A DNA stretch of 64,000 nt, from contig CALODT010000002.1 in assembly GCA_942492205.1 (NCBI GenBank), positions 310,001 through 374,000 on the forward strand, in the 5' to 3' direction. Of the stretch, positions 34,465 through 45,200 are shown piece by piece. A model generated the notes under the pieces. That model searched no databases. It saw only the letters and a program-made list of their open reading frames with translations, and was not told where the DNA came from. How positions within the stretch are numbered: the stretch's first letter is position 1; the number at the start of each line of letters is the position of its first letter. The position numbers were made by a program, and so were the translations under genes. Source of the DNA: UBA1847 sp942492205 (GTDB lineage: Bacteria; Pseudomonadota; Gammaproteobacteria; Steroidobacterales; Woeseiaceae).

Positions 34465-35967
34465 ATGAGTCTCGCCATTCTGCACTGCCGTGGCCAACGC
34501 GGTGTCGAGGCACCGCCCGTAACCATTGAGGTATTCCTGTCGGGCGGGCTGCCGGTCTTCACTATCGTCGGCATGGCAGAAACGGCGGTGCGAGAAAGCA
34601 AGGATCGTGTTCGTGGCGCCCTGATCCGCTCCGGTTTCGACTTTCCCCAACAGCGTATTACCGTAAGCCTTGGCCCTGCAGACATGCGCAAGGTCGGCGG
34701 TCGTTACGACCTTGCAATAGCGCTTGGCATACTCGCCGCCCGCAAGCAGCTGCCACTGGACTCCGTGGCGAACATGGAGTTCTACGGTGAGCTGGCGCTG
34801 AGCGGCGTGCTGCGCCCGGTTCCAGGGCTGTTGCCGGCAGCGCTGTCGGCGCGTGATTCGGGTCGCGCCATCGTTGTGCCGACAGAAAACCAGGACGAGG
34901 CAGCGCTGGCCGGCGCCGAGGTTTACGCGGCAGCATCATTACTCGAAGTCACGGCGCACTTGCTGGGTCGCCGGCCGATCGAGCGCTGCAGGCGAACGCC
35001 GATTGCAGACCAAGGTTTGCCGCATGGCGATCTATCTGACGTCAAAGGCCAGCAGCGCGCCAAGCGGGCACTCGAAATCGCGGCAGCCGGGGGCCATAAC
35101 CTGTTGCTGATCGGTCCGCCGGGAACAGGCAAGAGCATGCTGGCGCGCAGACTTCCCGGCTTGCTGCCGAAATTAAGCCGGGCCGAAGCCATCGAAACAG
35201 CATCGATCGACTCAATTCTCGGTTTACCCGTCACTACCGCAGGCTGGCGTCGTCGCCCGTTTCGAGCGCCCCATCACACGGCAACCGCGCCCGCTCTCGT
35301 TGGCGGCGGCAAGGGGCCGCGTCCCGGTGAGGTGTCGCGGGCCCATAATGGGGTCCTGTTTCTCGATGAGCTTCCGGAGTTCAACCGCAGCGTACTGGAG
35401 GTACTCCGCGAACCGATGGAAACCGGCGTCATAACGGTATCGCGAGCAGGCGGCCAGGCAGATTTCCCGGCGCGATTCCAGATGGTCGCGGCAATGAATC
35501 CCTGCCCTTGCGGCTATCTTGGAGACCGCCAGGCGGACTGCCGCTGCAGCGCCGAGCGGGTGGTCAGCTATCGCGGCAAGATCTCGGGCCCGTTGCTCGA
35601 CCGCATCGACCTGCACGTCGAAGTTGCGCGACCGTCGACGCAAGCGCTGCGAGCCACGGAGCCTGACGGCGAAACAAGCTCGGTCGTTGCCGGCCGCGTA
35701 AAGCAGGCGTGGCAGCTGCAGAAACAGCGCGCGGCCGTCAGCAATGCGCGCCTCGAGGGAAATGCGCTGACAACGTTCTGTGATGCAGACGATGCGTGCT
35801 GGAGTCTGCTCGAAGAGGCGGCCGGGCAGTTCAACCTGTCTGCGCGCGCGCACCACCGCATACTGCGTGTGGCGCGCACCATAGCCGACCTGTCGGCCTC
35901 CAAACGTATAACGCCCCCGCATGTTGCGGAGGCGCTATCGTTGCGTTGCCTGGATCGACGTGACTAG
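34465..35967 (+). CDS. comM: YifB/ComM-type Mg-chelatase-like AAA+ ATPase
   Basis: A 500-aa protein with an N-terminal domain (VEAPPVTIEVFLSGGLPVFTIVGMAETAVRES), a Walker A motif GPPGTGKSMLARRLP, Walker B VLFLDELPEF, sensor region MVAAMNPCPCGYLGD and a C-terminal Mg-chelatase domain. ComM is a helicase that extends branch migration during natural transformation in Vibrio; the gene alone does not prove competence. It converges with the cytochrome c5 gene. Confidence 0.93.
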   Translation: MSLAILHCRGQRGVEAPPVTIEVFLSGGLPVFTIVGMAETAVRESKDRVRGALIRSGFDFPQQRITVSLGPADMRKVGGRYDLAIALGILAARKQLPLDSVANMEFYGELALSGVLRPVPGLLPAALSARDSGRAIVVPTENQDEAALAGAEVYAAASLLEVTAHLLGRRPIERCRRTPIADQGLPHGDLSDVKGQQRAKRALEIAAAGGHNLLLIGPPGTGKSMLARRLPGLLPKLSRAEAIETASIDSILGLPVTTAGWRRRPFRAPHHTATAPALVGGGKGPRPGEVSRAHNGVLFLDELPEFNRSVLEVLREPMETGVITVSRAGGQADFPARFQMVAAMNPCPCGYLGDRQADCRCSAERVVSYRGKISGPLLDRIDLHVEVARPSTQALRATEPDGETSSVVAGRVKQAWQLQKQRAAVSNARLEGNALTTFCDADDACWSLLEEAAGQFNLSARAHHRILRVARTIADLSASKRITPPHVAEALSLRCLDRRD

Positions 35968-35985
35968 CCGACCCGTTCGCTTGAT

Positions 35986-36498
35986 CTATTGCGATTCGGC
36001 GGCCATGTATTCGACAGCCGCTGCCACCTCTTCGTCGGAGAGATCCATGCGACCGCCTTTCGCGGGCATGTAGCCCGCCGAACCGCTGTATCCTTCGATC
36101 GCGTGCTTCGTGAGCGTTTCCATGCCCTGGGCTATGCGTGCTTGCCAGGCAGCAGCGTCGCCGACAATCGGTGCACCGCCGACGCCGGCACCATGGCAGG
36201 CAAGGCAAGCCGAGTTGTACACCTGTGGTCCGGACAGGGCCGCGGCGACCGGCTCCGGTTCAGGTGCGGTCGTCACGGAGCGAGCGGGCTCGGCATGAGC
36301 CTCGCCCTGGCGGTACACATCGCCAACCGGCCGAATGCGTTCGGCGACTGCCTGGCGATATTCTTCGGTATCGCGCGTGTATACGCCCTGCGTAAGATCG
36401 GCCATCTTCATCGAAAGCACGAAAATCCCCAACGCGACGGCGGCAAGAACGCCGATAACGAGGGAGTACATATCAAAAAACTGCTGATCCCGACTCAA
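35986..36498 (-). CDS. Membrane-anchored cytochrome c5
   Basis: A 170-aa c-type cytochrome. An N-terminal helix (SLVIGVLAAVALGIFVLSM, 12-30) anchors it to the membrane; a charged and proline-rich linker leads to the heme domain with CLACH (98-102) and Met144 (GYMPAKGG) as the likely axial ligand. Cytochromes c5 carry electrons between bc1 complex and terminal oxidases. Confidence 0.92.
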   Translation of the reverse strand: MSRDQQFFDMYSLVIGVLAAVALGIFVLSMKMADLTQGVYTRDTEEYRQAVAERIRPVGDVYRQGEAHAEPARSVTTAPEPEPVAAALSGPQVYNSACLACHGAGVGGAPIVGDAAAWQARIAQGMETLTKHAIEGYSGSAGYMPAKGGRMDLSDEEVAAAVEYMAAESQ

Positions 36499-36571
36499 GT
36501 GACTGCTCCGGAGCTTTTACGAGTGGTTTGATCGGGCGAAGAGCCCGACGGAGGCGGGCGATTATAGCCTA

Positions 36572-37753
36572 TCAACGCGGTTGCGCGAATGTTTCCAGCA
36601 TCAGCGTCATCAGTTCCTCGGCGAACACGGCGGCAGCGCGGCGCGTGGCTGTGCGGTCGGTTTCGTCGCCGACTTCATAGGTGGCCGAAGGAATACCGTA
36701 GCGACGATACATGTAGTTCTTGCCAACGCCGGCTCGCTTGCCCGGGCCCGGGCTGTGCCTGAACCTGTAATTCGTCAGACGCGGTTCTGCCGCACTGAAC
36801 CAGGCCTCGAAGAATTCGGGAGGGTCCGTCGGTACCGACGCGTCCTGCGTGTAAAAGACATTGCGGTCCGTGGAGTGAAAATCGAGGAACACACGTATGC
36901 GGTGACCGTCGGCGTCGAGCTTGTCGAGCAACTCACCGACCAGCTGCGTCTCGGGCTGTCTGAAAATGCCCCAGTCTCGATTCAGGTCCGTGCCGCCAAG
37001 GTTGTGCCGCCAGTTGCCGCCAATGACACCGTCAGGGTTTAGCAGCGGAATCGCGATAACCTGAAATCTGTTCCGAAACCTGACGCCAAGTTCGCTATCG
37101 GCAAGCAGTGTTTCCAGGAAAGAGAACATGGCGAACGCACCCGATACCTCCGGAGGGTGCTGGCGTCCGACGAGTAGCAGCACGTCCTCGGCATCCGGGT
37201 TGCTGACGAGATAGTGGATGGCTTGCTCGCCAATCGAATAGCCCAGCAGACCACGTTTGGCGTCGGTTCTCGCCGCTGTCCGGGTCGTCCAGACATCGTA
37301 GATCGGCGGTGTCACCAGTTCCTGAGCGGCAATCCAGGTCGTCCCGGCGCCCAGCGGCAACGCGAGCGTAGCGGTCTTCCCATCGTCGGATGTTGAAACG
37401 AATCTGGAGTCGATCGGCAGCCAGTTCAGGCCGTCCCGGCTGATTTTGGGTACGTAGCGATGACTGGAGCGCAAATACCTGAGAGAGACGATCGCGGTCG
37501 TGTCCGCTTTTGCTACGAGCTTGAACGCAAACCACGGGCTCGGATTGACATAGCCGTCATCCTCCGGACGTATCGCCAGTTCGACTTCATTGCCCGCAAG
37601 GACCCGGCAGCGACCGCGCCGGGCTCCGGCAAAACTATCGACGACCGAGAACGAAGAGGCCGTGCAGGGCTGGCCGACATCGTAAGAGGTGATCGGTGTG
37701 GCGCATCCACCGAGCAGCAGGAGGAGGGTCAGGCTGAGCGTATATCGGCACAT
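36572..37753 (-). CDS. M14-family zinc carboxypeptidase lipoprotein
   Basis: A 393-aa lipoprotein: lipobox LLGGC (Cys17), an N-terminal beta domain (30-150), then an M14 peptidase domain. Zinc ligands are His199 and Glu202 in GRQHPPEVSG and His293 in LDFHSTDRN; NLGGTDLNRDWG supplies the substrate-binding Asn/Arg, and a Glu in SATYEVGDET is the likely general base. It follows dadA by 12 nt and is probably co-transcribed. A role in trimming peptides in the periplasm or at the outer membrane fits; actual specificity is unknown. Confidence 0.88.
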   Translation of the reverse strand: MCRYTLSLTLLLLLGGCATPITSYDVGQPCTASSFSVVDSFAGARRGRCRVLAGNEVELAIRPEDDGYVNPSPWFAFKLVAKADTTAIVSLRYLRSSHRYVPKISRDGLNWLPIDSRFVSTSDDGKTATLALPLGAGTTWIAAQELVTPPIYDVWTTRTAARTDAKRGLLGYSIGEQAIHYLVSNPDAEDVLLLVGRQHPPEVSGAFAMFSFLETLLADSELGVRFRNRFQVIAIPLLNPDGVIGGNWRHNLGGTDLNRDWGIFRQPETQLVGELLDKLDADGHRIRVFLDFHSTDRNVFYTQDASVPTDPPEFFEAWFSAAEPRLTNYRFRHSPGPGKRAGVGKNYMYRRYGIPSATYEVGDETDRTATRRAAAVFAEELMTLMLETFAQPR

Positions 37754-37765
37754 CGTTATCGCCCG

Positions 37766-38977
37766 CTAGCGAAGTGACCAGACAACAGATTGCGCGATAT
37801 CGTGACTGCTCGCACACGCCAGTGTCCAGCCCAACGAGCCATGGCCGGTATTGAGGAACAGCCCGCCCACACGTGACGACCCGACCCATGGCACACCGTT
37901 CGGTGTCATCGGGCGGAAGCCGCCCCAGTGTGATTGACCGTCGGCCCCGTAGTCCGCCGCCAACGGCGCCACGTCGCGTGCGAGCTCCAGTAGCTTGCTC
38001 ACGCGCCTGGCATCATGACGCTCGCTGAAGCCGAGGAAATCAGCAAATCCGGCAATTCTCAGTGCCCCGTTCAGTCGGCTGAACACGGCTTTCTTGTGCA
38101 AAACCGTGACACTCATCGCGGGTGGCGCGCTACCGAGTGGCAGCGTCACGCTGTACCCGCGAACGGGGACGATGTAAGGGTTCACGGCGACAGGCTTGAG
38201 CAGCCGGCTGCTCCATGCGCCAGCGCAGACGACGACCGCATCGCCGCGAAGCTCGCTGTCGTCGAGTTCGATACCCTTTATGCGTGAGCCATTGCTGACG
38301 AGGCGCTTCACGTTCGTGCCGAGGCGGAAATGCACGTTGCCGGATTTTTCCAGCATCTGCTTCAGCCCCATCGCGAACTTTCGTGAGTCGCCGACGCTGT
38401 CGTGTCGCGAGTAGACGGCTCCCAGCACCTTGACGGGCATCTCGGCAATAGCGGGCTCCATGGCTATCGCCGCTTCCCGCGTCAGTACCTCGGTAACGCA
38501 GCCGAAGGCGCGCTTTAACTCGATACCGGCTTCTGCATTGCGTAGGGCCTGCTCCGAATCCAGCAGAACCATTTTCCCGGCGTCTCGATGCGAGAAGTCG
38601 AAAGGCAGGCGCTTCTCCAGGTCGGCCATGAGCTGTGCCGATCGCAGGGCGATTTTCAGCACCGTGACGGTGTTTTCCCTGGCCCTGCGGCGCGTGCATT
38701 CGGCGAGAAATCGCAGCCCCCACGGCAGCAGTGCCGGATGGGGTCGAACACGGATTCCGGAATCCCGACCGAGCAGGATGCCCGGTATCTTGGCGAGGAA
38801 GGCCGGGGTCGCCATCGCGTCGGTAAAGCTGTAGGAGAGCTGGCCTGCGTTGCCGAAACTCGCGCCGTCGGCAACTTCAGCGTGGCGATCGACAACAGTA
38901 ACCTGGCAGCCCAGTTCGGAGAGATAGTAGGCCGTCGTTACCCCGATAACCCCGGCCCCTATGACGACAACGTGCAT
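37766..38977 (-). CDS. dadA: D-amino acid dehydrogenase (FAD)
   Basis: A 403-aa flavin oxidoreductase of the DadA type. The FAD motif is HVVVIGAGVIGVTTAYYLSELG; DRHAEVADGASFGNAGQLSYS and the C-terminal HWGGFRPMTPNGVPWVG, NTGHGSLGWTLA are DadA hallmarks. The enzyme oxidises D-amino acids to 2-oxo acids and passes electrons to the quinone pool. ATG at 38977 has GCGGAG in place. It lies downstream of the LysR gene on the same strand, with a palindrome at 39054-39072 between. Confidence 0.9.
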   Translation of the reverse strand: MHVVVIGAGVIGVTTAYYLSELGCQVTVVDRHAEVADGASFGNAGQLSYSFTDAMATPAFLAKIPGILLGRDSGIRVRPHPALLPWGLRFLAECTRRRARENTVTVLKIALRSAQLMADLEKRLPFDFSHRDAGKMVLLDSEQALRNAEAGIELKRAFGCVTEVLTREAAIAMEPAIAEMPVKVLGAVYSRHDSVGDSRKFAMGLKQMLEKSGNVHFRLGTNVKRLVSNGSRIKGIELDDSELRGDAVVVCAGAWSSRLLKPVAVNPYIVPVRGYSVTLPLGSAPPAMSVTVLHKKAVFSRLNGALRIAGFADFLGFSERHDARRVSKLLELARDVAPLAADYGADGQSHWGGFRPMTPNGVPWVGSSRVGGLFLNTGHGSLGWTLACASSHDIAQSVVWSLR

Positions 38978-39053
38978 CTTGACTCCGCGCAACCCGTCCA
39001 GACGATGTTACAGAGTGTGCCGCGGCGTCGGCCAATGAACGTTGCTAGAAAGC

Positions 39054-39072
39054 CTATAGCCCGGAGCTATAG
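39054..39072. promoter_or_regulatory. LysR-box palindrome upstream of dadA
   Basis: CTATAGC–CCGGA–GCTATAG, a perfect inverted repeat. Its core ATAGC-N5-GCTAT has the T-N11-A form of LysR operators and matches the sites at 40001 and 42086. It lies about 80 nt before the dadA start. Confidence 0.6.
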
Positions 39073-39077
39073 CCTGG

Positions 39078-39971
39078 TCACGCGTCGAGGAAGTCCTGGA
39101 TGGCGACGGCGAAATGTGAAACAAACAGCTGCGTGGCAATCGACAGCGGAGCGGCCGCGAGACTCAGTACCTTGATGTCGAAACTCAGCCGCGGCCTCAG
39201 TGGCAGGATCCGGACCCGGCTCGTATCGCCTGAGCGAGCGGTGAGTTCGTCGATAACGGTGATGCCGGCACCACATTCCACCAGCGTCTTGACGACGTGG
39301 TAGGTCTCGGACCAGATAACGATGTCCAGCTCGGCCTGAACCGGTTCGAGATACTGAGCCAGAGCGCGGCCCAACGGCCCGCGACCATTCAGACCAATGA
39401 AGCGGTGACCGGACAGGTCTGTCGCTTTCAAGGCCTTCTTGCCTGCGAAATCGACACCCGGCGGCGCCAGCACAACAAAGCGACTTGACGCGAGCGTCTG
39501 GTCCACGATCCCGGGTATCTTCCCTGCGTCGAAAGCGATGCCGATGTCGATGCGTGACTCCAGCAGCGCTTCCGCCATCTCGTCGATATGCAGCGTCTCG
39601 ATCTCAAACACGGTGTCGCTGTGTTCGTCCTGGAACGTCTTGATGGCTTTCGGCAACACCTCGAGACCGAAGGCCGGCGCGCAGGCGACCCGTATTCGAC
39701 CCGAGTTGCCTTGCTTCAGGTTCTCGGCAACGTGCCGCAAGCGGTCGACGTCCCGATACACGGCCGAAACATGGGCGAACAGTCGATGTGCTTCCGGCGT
39801 AGCGACCAGCTTGCCTTTGACGCGGTCGAATAACAGGTATCCGAGCTGCTGCTCTGCATGTGCCAGAACCTTGGATACAGATGGCTGGGAGACGTTCAGC
39901 ATGGCCGCGGCACTGGTCATCGAGCCGGTGGAGTACACCGCGTGAAATACTTCGATCTGTCGTAGACGCAT
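39078..39971 (-). CDS. LysR-family transcriptional regulator
   Basis: A 297-aa LTTR. The N-terminal winged helix (LRQIEVFHAVYSTGSMTSAAAMLNVSQPSVSKVLAHAEQQLG) precedes the co-inducer domain (RIRVACAPAFGLEVLPKAIKTF). It resembles regulators of amino-acid or opine use such as NocR/OccR; the closeness is by general look only. It sits between the dadA-M14 pair and the divergent capA gene, and three matching palindromes nearby suggest it controls both. Confidence 0.93.
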   Translation of the reverse strand: MRLRQIEVFHAVYSTGSMTSAAAMLNVSQPSVSKVLAHAEQQLGYLLFDRVKGKLVATPEAHRLFAHVSAVYRDVDRLRHVAENLKQGNSGRIRVACAPAFGLEVLPKAIKTFQDEHSDTVFEIETLHIDEMAEALLESRIDIGIAFDAGKIPGIVDQTLASSRFVVLAPPGVDFAGKKALKATDLSGHRFIGLNGRGPLGRALAQYLEPVQAELDIVIWSETYHVVKTLVECGAGITVIDELTARSGDTSRVRILPLRPRLSFDIKVLSLAAAPLSIATQLFVSHFAVAIQDFLDA

Positions 39972-40000
39972 CGCCCTGCTTCCTTTGCTTCACAGCTAGT

Positions 40001-40015
40001 ATAACCACAGGTTAT
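40001..40015. promoter_or_regulatory. LysR-box palindrome between lysR and capA
   Basis: ATAACC-ACA-GGTTAT is a perfect 15-bp palindrome in the 53-bp gap between the divergent lysR and capA starts. It fits the T-N11-A rule and could serve both autoregulation of lysR and control of capA. Confidence 0.65.
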
Positions 40016-40024
40016 GCTGTTGCT

Positions 40025-42037
40025 ATGAACCCCGTTCCGCCCGCCTGGCTGGTGCTCGCCATACTCGCCTTCGGTAATTCCGCGCTTGCCGTGCCGTTGC
40101 TCGTTGCCGGACGAGTGGTTGACGAAACCGGTACCGCGCTGGCGAACGCCGCCGTTGCGATGCAGGGCGTTGAACTCGAGGTCGGCTCGAATGGCGAATT
40201 CGAGTTCCAGCTTGATACGCCGACGACGGTGGCGCTGCTGGTACAGGCGCCCGGTCATTACCCGTTCATTCATACCTTGCACCGTTCCGACTTCCCCGGC
40301 GACCGCGAAGCGATTGTCCCGGACATCAGGCTGGTGAAAAAGAAAGCCGGCCGCACGCTCATGCTGTTTGCCGGTGATGCCATGCTCAGTCGGCGTTACT
40401 TCGAGCCACGCGCCGGCGAGCCAGTGCTGGTTCGTCGTGACCACGTTCTCGACGATGGCAGGAAATTGCTGAAAGCCATACGTCCGTACATCGAGCTTGC
40501 CGATTTCGCGTCCGTCAACATGGAGACGCAGCTTTCAGATACAGAGCTGACCGATCGCGTGCCGAAGTCGGTGACGTTTTTTTCGCCGCAAGAACTCGCA
40601 ACGCTGCTGCAATGGGCGGGTTTCGACTACGTTGCGCTCGGCAACAACCACATGTACGACTATCGGGATACCGGCCTTGCAGCGACGTTCGCAGCGTTGG
40701 ACAAGACGAGCCTCGCTTACTCGGGAGCCGGCGCCAGTGAGACTGAAGCGCGGCAAGCTGCCAGCGTCGATATCGGTGGGCGGGCGCATCGGTTCCTGAG
40801 CTACGTCGGCTGGGCGGGGACGTTCGAGCCCAGCCAGGTAGCGGAGGGTGAGAAAGGGGGTGCCGCGCTGGGCGACACGGCGGTGATCGCGCAGGATCTC
40901 GCCGCGCTGCCGGACGCCGCGATTTCCGTGGTGCAGCTGCATGCCGGTCTCGAATACGCGGAAACGCCGGCGCTCAGCGAGCGCACGACGTTACGGCAAG
41001 CCATCAAGGATGGAGCGGACCTCGCGCTCGGCCATCATCCGCACGTGCTGCAGGGATTCGAAATTGTCGACGATCGACTCATCGCTTATTCGCTGGGCAA
41101 TTTTCTTTTCGATCAGTATCACTACACGACGCAGCTCGGCATGCTGCTGTACGTCTGGATGGACGGCGACACGCTACACCGGGCCGAGGCCGTTCCGCTG
41201 CATGTGAACGGCTACCTGCCGACGCCGGCAACCGGCACGTTCCGGCACGCCGTGCTCACGCGACTGGCGCGGCTGTCGTTCTCCGGGGCCTGTCTGTCAT
41301 CCAGCGGCTTCCACGCTATTATTGCTGCGTGTGAGGCCGCCGGGTCGTCACCTACCAGCATCGCCGTACCTGCGTTCGCCGCCGAGTCGCCGGTGCATGT
41401 GAGAACGCTGGGCGCATCGGCGCTGGCTCCTGTCACAGTCGATCCGGTTGACGCGCCGTATCGGCTGGGGATCGACCTGCTGCGCCGCGGCGACTTCGAA
41501 TACGCGCGACTTTTCGGGGCACACGATCGCACCTGGATCGAAGGTCGCAATGTTTCGCTCAAGACCGGCGACAACAATCGACTGGAAGTTCGCGTGCCGC
41601 CGGGGGGCGAAACCGTCCGCACCGGTATGAAAGTCTTCGAGAGGGTCTTTTCGCTGTCTGCGCCCGCGACCTTCGGCGGCCGGCTTCGCGTCGCCGGCAA
41701 GGTCAGGATTCGTTTCCTGCTGCAGCGCCGACGTGAAACCGACACACTCGACGAAGCGCTGGCGCAAGGACCGATGACAGAAATTGCTGTCTGGGAGGGC
41801 TCGGCAGGCGACTGGACGGCGTTCTCGCTCGACCACAATCAGCCCCGAACCACCACTCGCTCGGTTCGTTTGCTGATGGAGATTACGGACATCAGCGACG
41901 AGCAATCGGGGGCAACGGTGTCGTTTGACGACCTCGCGTGGGTGGAGTGGCGGACCCCGTGGATTGGGCCTGGCGACGCTGGCGAGGCCCCGATTTTTGC
42001 CACCCACGTTATGTTGCAGAGGAAACCAAAACCTTGA
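40025..42037 (+). CDS. CapA-family (PGA_cap) metallophosphatase-like protein with N-terminal regulatory-like domain
   Basis: A 670-aa exported protein. A signal peptide (WLVLAILAFGNSALA) is followed by a carboxypeptidase-regulatory-like beta domain (VAGRVVDETGTALANAAVAMQG, 27-105). Next comes the CapA domain (112-400) with LFAGDAMLS, NMETQLSD, ALGNNHMYDY and ALGHHPHVLQGFEI, SLGNFLFD. About 270 residues at the C-terminus are beta-rich and unassigned. CapA proteins take part in poly-gamma-glutamate capsule handling. ATG at 40025; the gene is alone between lysR and the receptor. Confidence 0.85.
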   Translation: MNPVPPAWLVLAILAFGNSALAVPLLVAGRVVDETGTALANAAVAMQGVELEVGSNGEFEFQLDTPTTVALLVQAPGHYPFIHTLHRSDFPGDREAIVPDIRLVKKKAGRTLMLFAGDAMLSRRYFEPRAGEPVLVRRDHVLDDGRKLLKAIRPYIELADFASVNMETQLSDTELTDRVPKSVTFFSPQELATLLQWAGFDYVALGNNHMYDYRDTGLAATFAALDKTSLAYSGAGASETEARQAASVDIGGRAHRFLSYVGWAGTFEPSQVAEGEKGGAALGDTAVIAQDLAALPDAAISVVQLHAGLEYAETPALSERTTLRQAIKDGADLALGHHPHVLQGFEIVDDRLIAYSLGNFLFDQYHYTTQLGMLLYVWMDGDTLHRAEAVPLHVNGYLPTPATGTFRHAVLTRLARLSFSGACLSSSGFHAIIAACEAAGSSPTSIAVPAFAAESPVHVRTLGASALAPVTVDPVDAPYRLGIDLLRRGDFEYARLFGAHDRTWIEGRNVSLKTGDNNRLEVRVPPGGETVRTGMKVFERVFSLSAPATFGGRLRVAGKVRIRFLLQRRRETDTLDEALAQGPMTEIAVWEGSAGDWTAFSLDHNQPRTTTRSVRLLMEITDISDEQSGATVSFDDLAWVEWRTPWIGPGDAGEAPIFATHVMLQRKPKP

Positions 42038-42085
42038 TTCGATACTGGCGGTTTCTGCTAGACTGATTCCATAAGTATAAAGGTC

Positions 42086-42100
42086 ATAGCCATCGGTTAT
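42086..42100. promoter_or_regulatory. LysR-box palindrome upstream of the TonB-dependent receptor
   Basis: ATAGCC-ATC-GGTTAT, one base off the perfect site at 40001, lies 131-145 nt before the receptor start and 49 nt after capA. The surrounding 42038-42230 contains no gene. Confidence 0.55.
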
Positions 42101-42230
42101 GCGGGCTGGAAACGTTGTTATTGGCGAGCCCCGAGATGCATTGGTAGCTTGACCCGTTGTCGGACCGTACCGATGACAGAGAAAATACTCGGCCAACGCC
42201 GACACTTGAAAGAGAAAATAGGGGGAAGTC

Positions 42231-45200
42231 ATGTTGCGATCGTCACCATGTTATGCGGGCGGCCATTTCCGGCTGTTTGCTGCCAGTTTACTTGCCGTCT
42301 GTTTTGCTGCTGCGCCTGTCGCGGCCCAGGACGACGATGAACAGATCGAAGAGATCACCGTTACCGGTTCGCAGATCAGGGGTGCTGCAATCTCCGGCGC
42401 GCTCCCGGTATCGGTCTTATCCGTGGGCGACATTGAAGCCTTCGGTATCGATTCCGGCGACGAACTCCTCGACCTAATGCCGGAGAACGGCAACAACTTC
42501 TTCAACGAAGCAGAGAGCATCAGCGGCGGTGTGAACTCTGCTCGCGGCGACATCGGTGCGTTCAACCTGCGCAGCATGGGTACGGGCAACACGCTGGTGC
42601 TCGTCAACGGTCGCCGGCTCGTGATGGCGCCCCAATACCAGACCGAAGAGGTTGGCGGCAGCTTCGTGCCGGTTAACACCGTCAACTCGAACACCATTCC
42701 GGTCTTCGGTGTGGAACGTGTCGAGGTGCTGCGCGAGGGCGCATCCGCTATTTACGGCGCAGACGCCGTCGCCGGCGTCGTCAACACGGTACTGCAGAAG
42801 GATTTCGAAGGCTTCACGATACGGAGCAAGTTCACGGACTTCGATAATGTTCCCCGCAATGACACCAACCTGACACTGCAGTGGGGCCAGAACTTCAACG
42901 GCGGCGCCACTAACGTCGGCGTGTTCGTCAACTACCTTGACCGCGGTCGCGTGAACTCACAGGACGATCCGCGCTGGGCGGATGCAGACTTTCGTTATCG
43001 CATTCCTGCGGGTTCTCCCTGGGAAGGGAATACGTCATTCCGAAACGACAGCGCAAACTCGATCTATGGACAGTACGACGTTCGCGTCAGCGCCTCAGGC
43101 CAGGGTCTGAGTGGCACGCTGACGGATTCCAGCGGTGAGTTCGAGACCTACCCCGTCGGCGATCCACGCTGCCAGTGGGACCTGGGTTACGGCACCTGTG
43201 GGGGCATCGACGGCCAGGGTACCTTTCGCCACAATCTGAATGAGAACCGCGACCTGAATTCGGACCTGCAGCGTCTCAGCGCTTTCGTCTACATCAACCA
43301 CGAGCTCGAGAACGGCGTTGAGAGCTTCACCGAAATCGGCGCCTACGAATATGACAGTAACCTGTTCCGCCACGGTTCAGCGCCGTTCAGCACCGTAAAA
43401 CTGCGCGTCGGTGCGGAGAACTACTGGAACCCGTTTGGGCCCTGTCTGCGACCCGATGGCTCGCCGAATACCAACCGGCTGCCGGATACCGTGATTCCGG
43501 GCGTCACCTGTGACGGCCTGGAGCTCGAAATTGACAACTACCGTTTCACCGAGCGCCCGCGCGTCGTCGACAACAGTGGCGACTCCTTCCGCCTGCTGCA
43601 GGGTTTCCGCGGTTCCGAGGGTGACTGGGACTGGGAGACGGCGCTGACCTGGTCACGCGCGACCGCTGACGACATCACCCGCAACCGCGTATCGAATATT
43701 CTGATGGCGGAGGCGCTGTTTGATCCGACGCCGGCGGCCTACAATCCGTTCAGCGGTGGTGTTGACAACAACATCGAGCGCGCGCTGATCGACGTGTATC
43801 GCAAGAGCAAGTCGGAGTTGCGCATGATCGATCTCAAGCTGTCGAACGCCGAGTTCTACCAGATGCCGGCGGGCCCGCTGGGCTTCCTCGCCGGCGCTGA
43901 GTTCCGCGAAGAATCCTTCGTCGATGAGCGCGACCCGCGCCTCGATGGCCGCATCGTATTCACCGATTACCAGGGCGATACTTACCCGTACGTCTCGGAT
44001 GTGGTCAACTCCAGCCCGACGCCGACCAGCCGCGGCAGCCGCAGCGTGGTTTCGCTGTTCAGTGAAGTCGCTGTGCCGATCTTCGAGAACCTGGATATGC
44101 AGCTTGCCGTGCGCTACGAAGATCTCTCGGACACCGGTACGACAACCGTGCCGAAGGTTGCACTTGGCTGGCAGGTGTTCGAGCCGCTGTTGCTCCGGGC
44201 CTCCTGGTCGCAGGGTTTCCGTGCCCCTAACCTGGTGACGATCAACGAGGAAATCGTTGCTCGCCAGAACACCCGCACCGACTGGGCCTGCCTGTATGCG
44301 GCGGAAAATGGCGGCGATCCCAATCAGGATACGCTGGACTGCGTGAACTCGACGCAACGCATCGCGGAAGGCAGCAAGGACCTGCGCCCGGAGGAGTCGG
44401 ATAACTTTTCGGTCGGCTTCGTGCTTGAACCGCTCGAAAACATGACCTTTACCCTGGATTACTGGGGCATCGAGAAGACGGATACCATCGGCCTGTTCGG
44501 TGAGGAAAACCACACACTGCTCGATTTGTATGAGCGGCTGCAGGCCGGCACCTCGAACTGCGCGGCGAACCCGGGTAATGACGTCGTCGTGCGTGATGCC
44601 GCCGGGGTGGACGAGTCTGCGATTTACCTCGCCGCGGGGATTTGCCCGGCCGGCGACATCCAGTTCATCGAAGACAGCTACCTGAACCTCGACACCCGTA
44701 CCATCAAGGGCGTGGACCTGGGCTGGTACTACAACGTCGATACCTCGCTCGGCAACTTCAACTTCCGGCTCGTGGCATCGCGCCTGCTGGAGTACGAGCA
44801 GGAAGCCGGTGGTGATTCCCTGACACTGCTCGAAGCAAGGGACTCGGGACTCATTCCTGCCAACTATCCGATCGAAGGCTTTGCCGATCTGATACGCAAG
44901 GATGGCAACCAGGAGACTCGAGCCAACTTCAGCGTAGCTTACGAGAGGGGCGAGCTGGGTGCTTCAGTGACGGCCTTCTACATTGGCGATTTCTACCAGG
45001 ATTCGCTGACGATCGATAATCCCGATCCGGCAATCTATGGCCCAAGCCCGACGCTTCAGTATGTGATTCCGTCGATGACAACGTACAACGCGAAGATCGA
45101 CTACACCTTCCGTCCGTCGGATCGTTACAAATTGCGCACGCGCTTCGGCATCAACAACGTTACCGATGAGCGCGCGCCGCTGGCGGATCGCTACTTCGGG

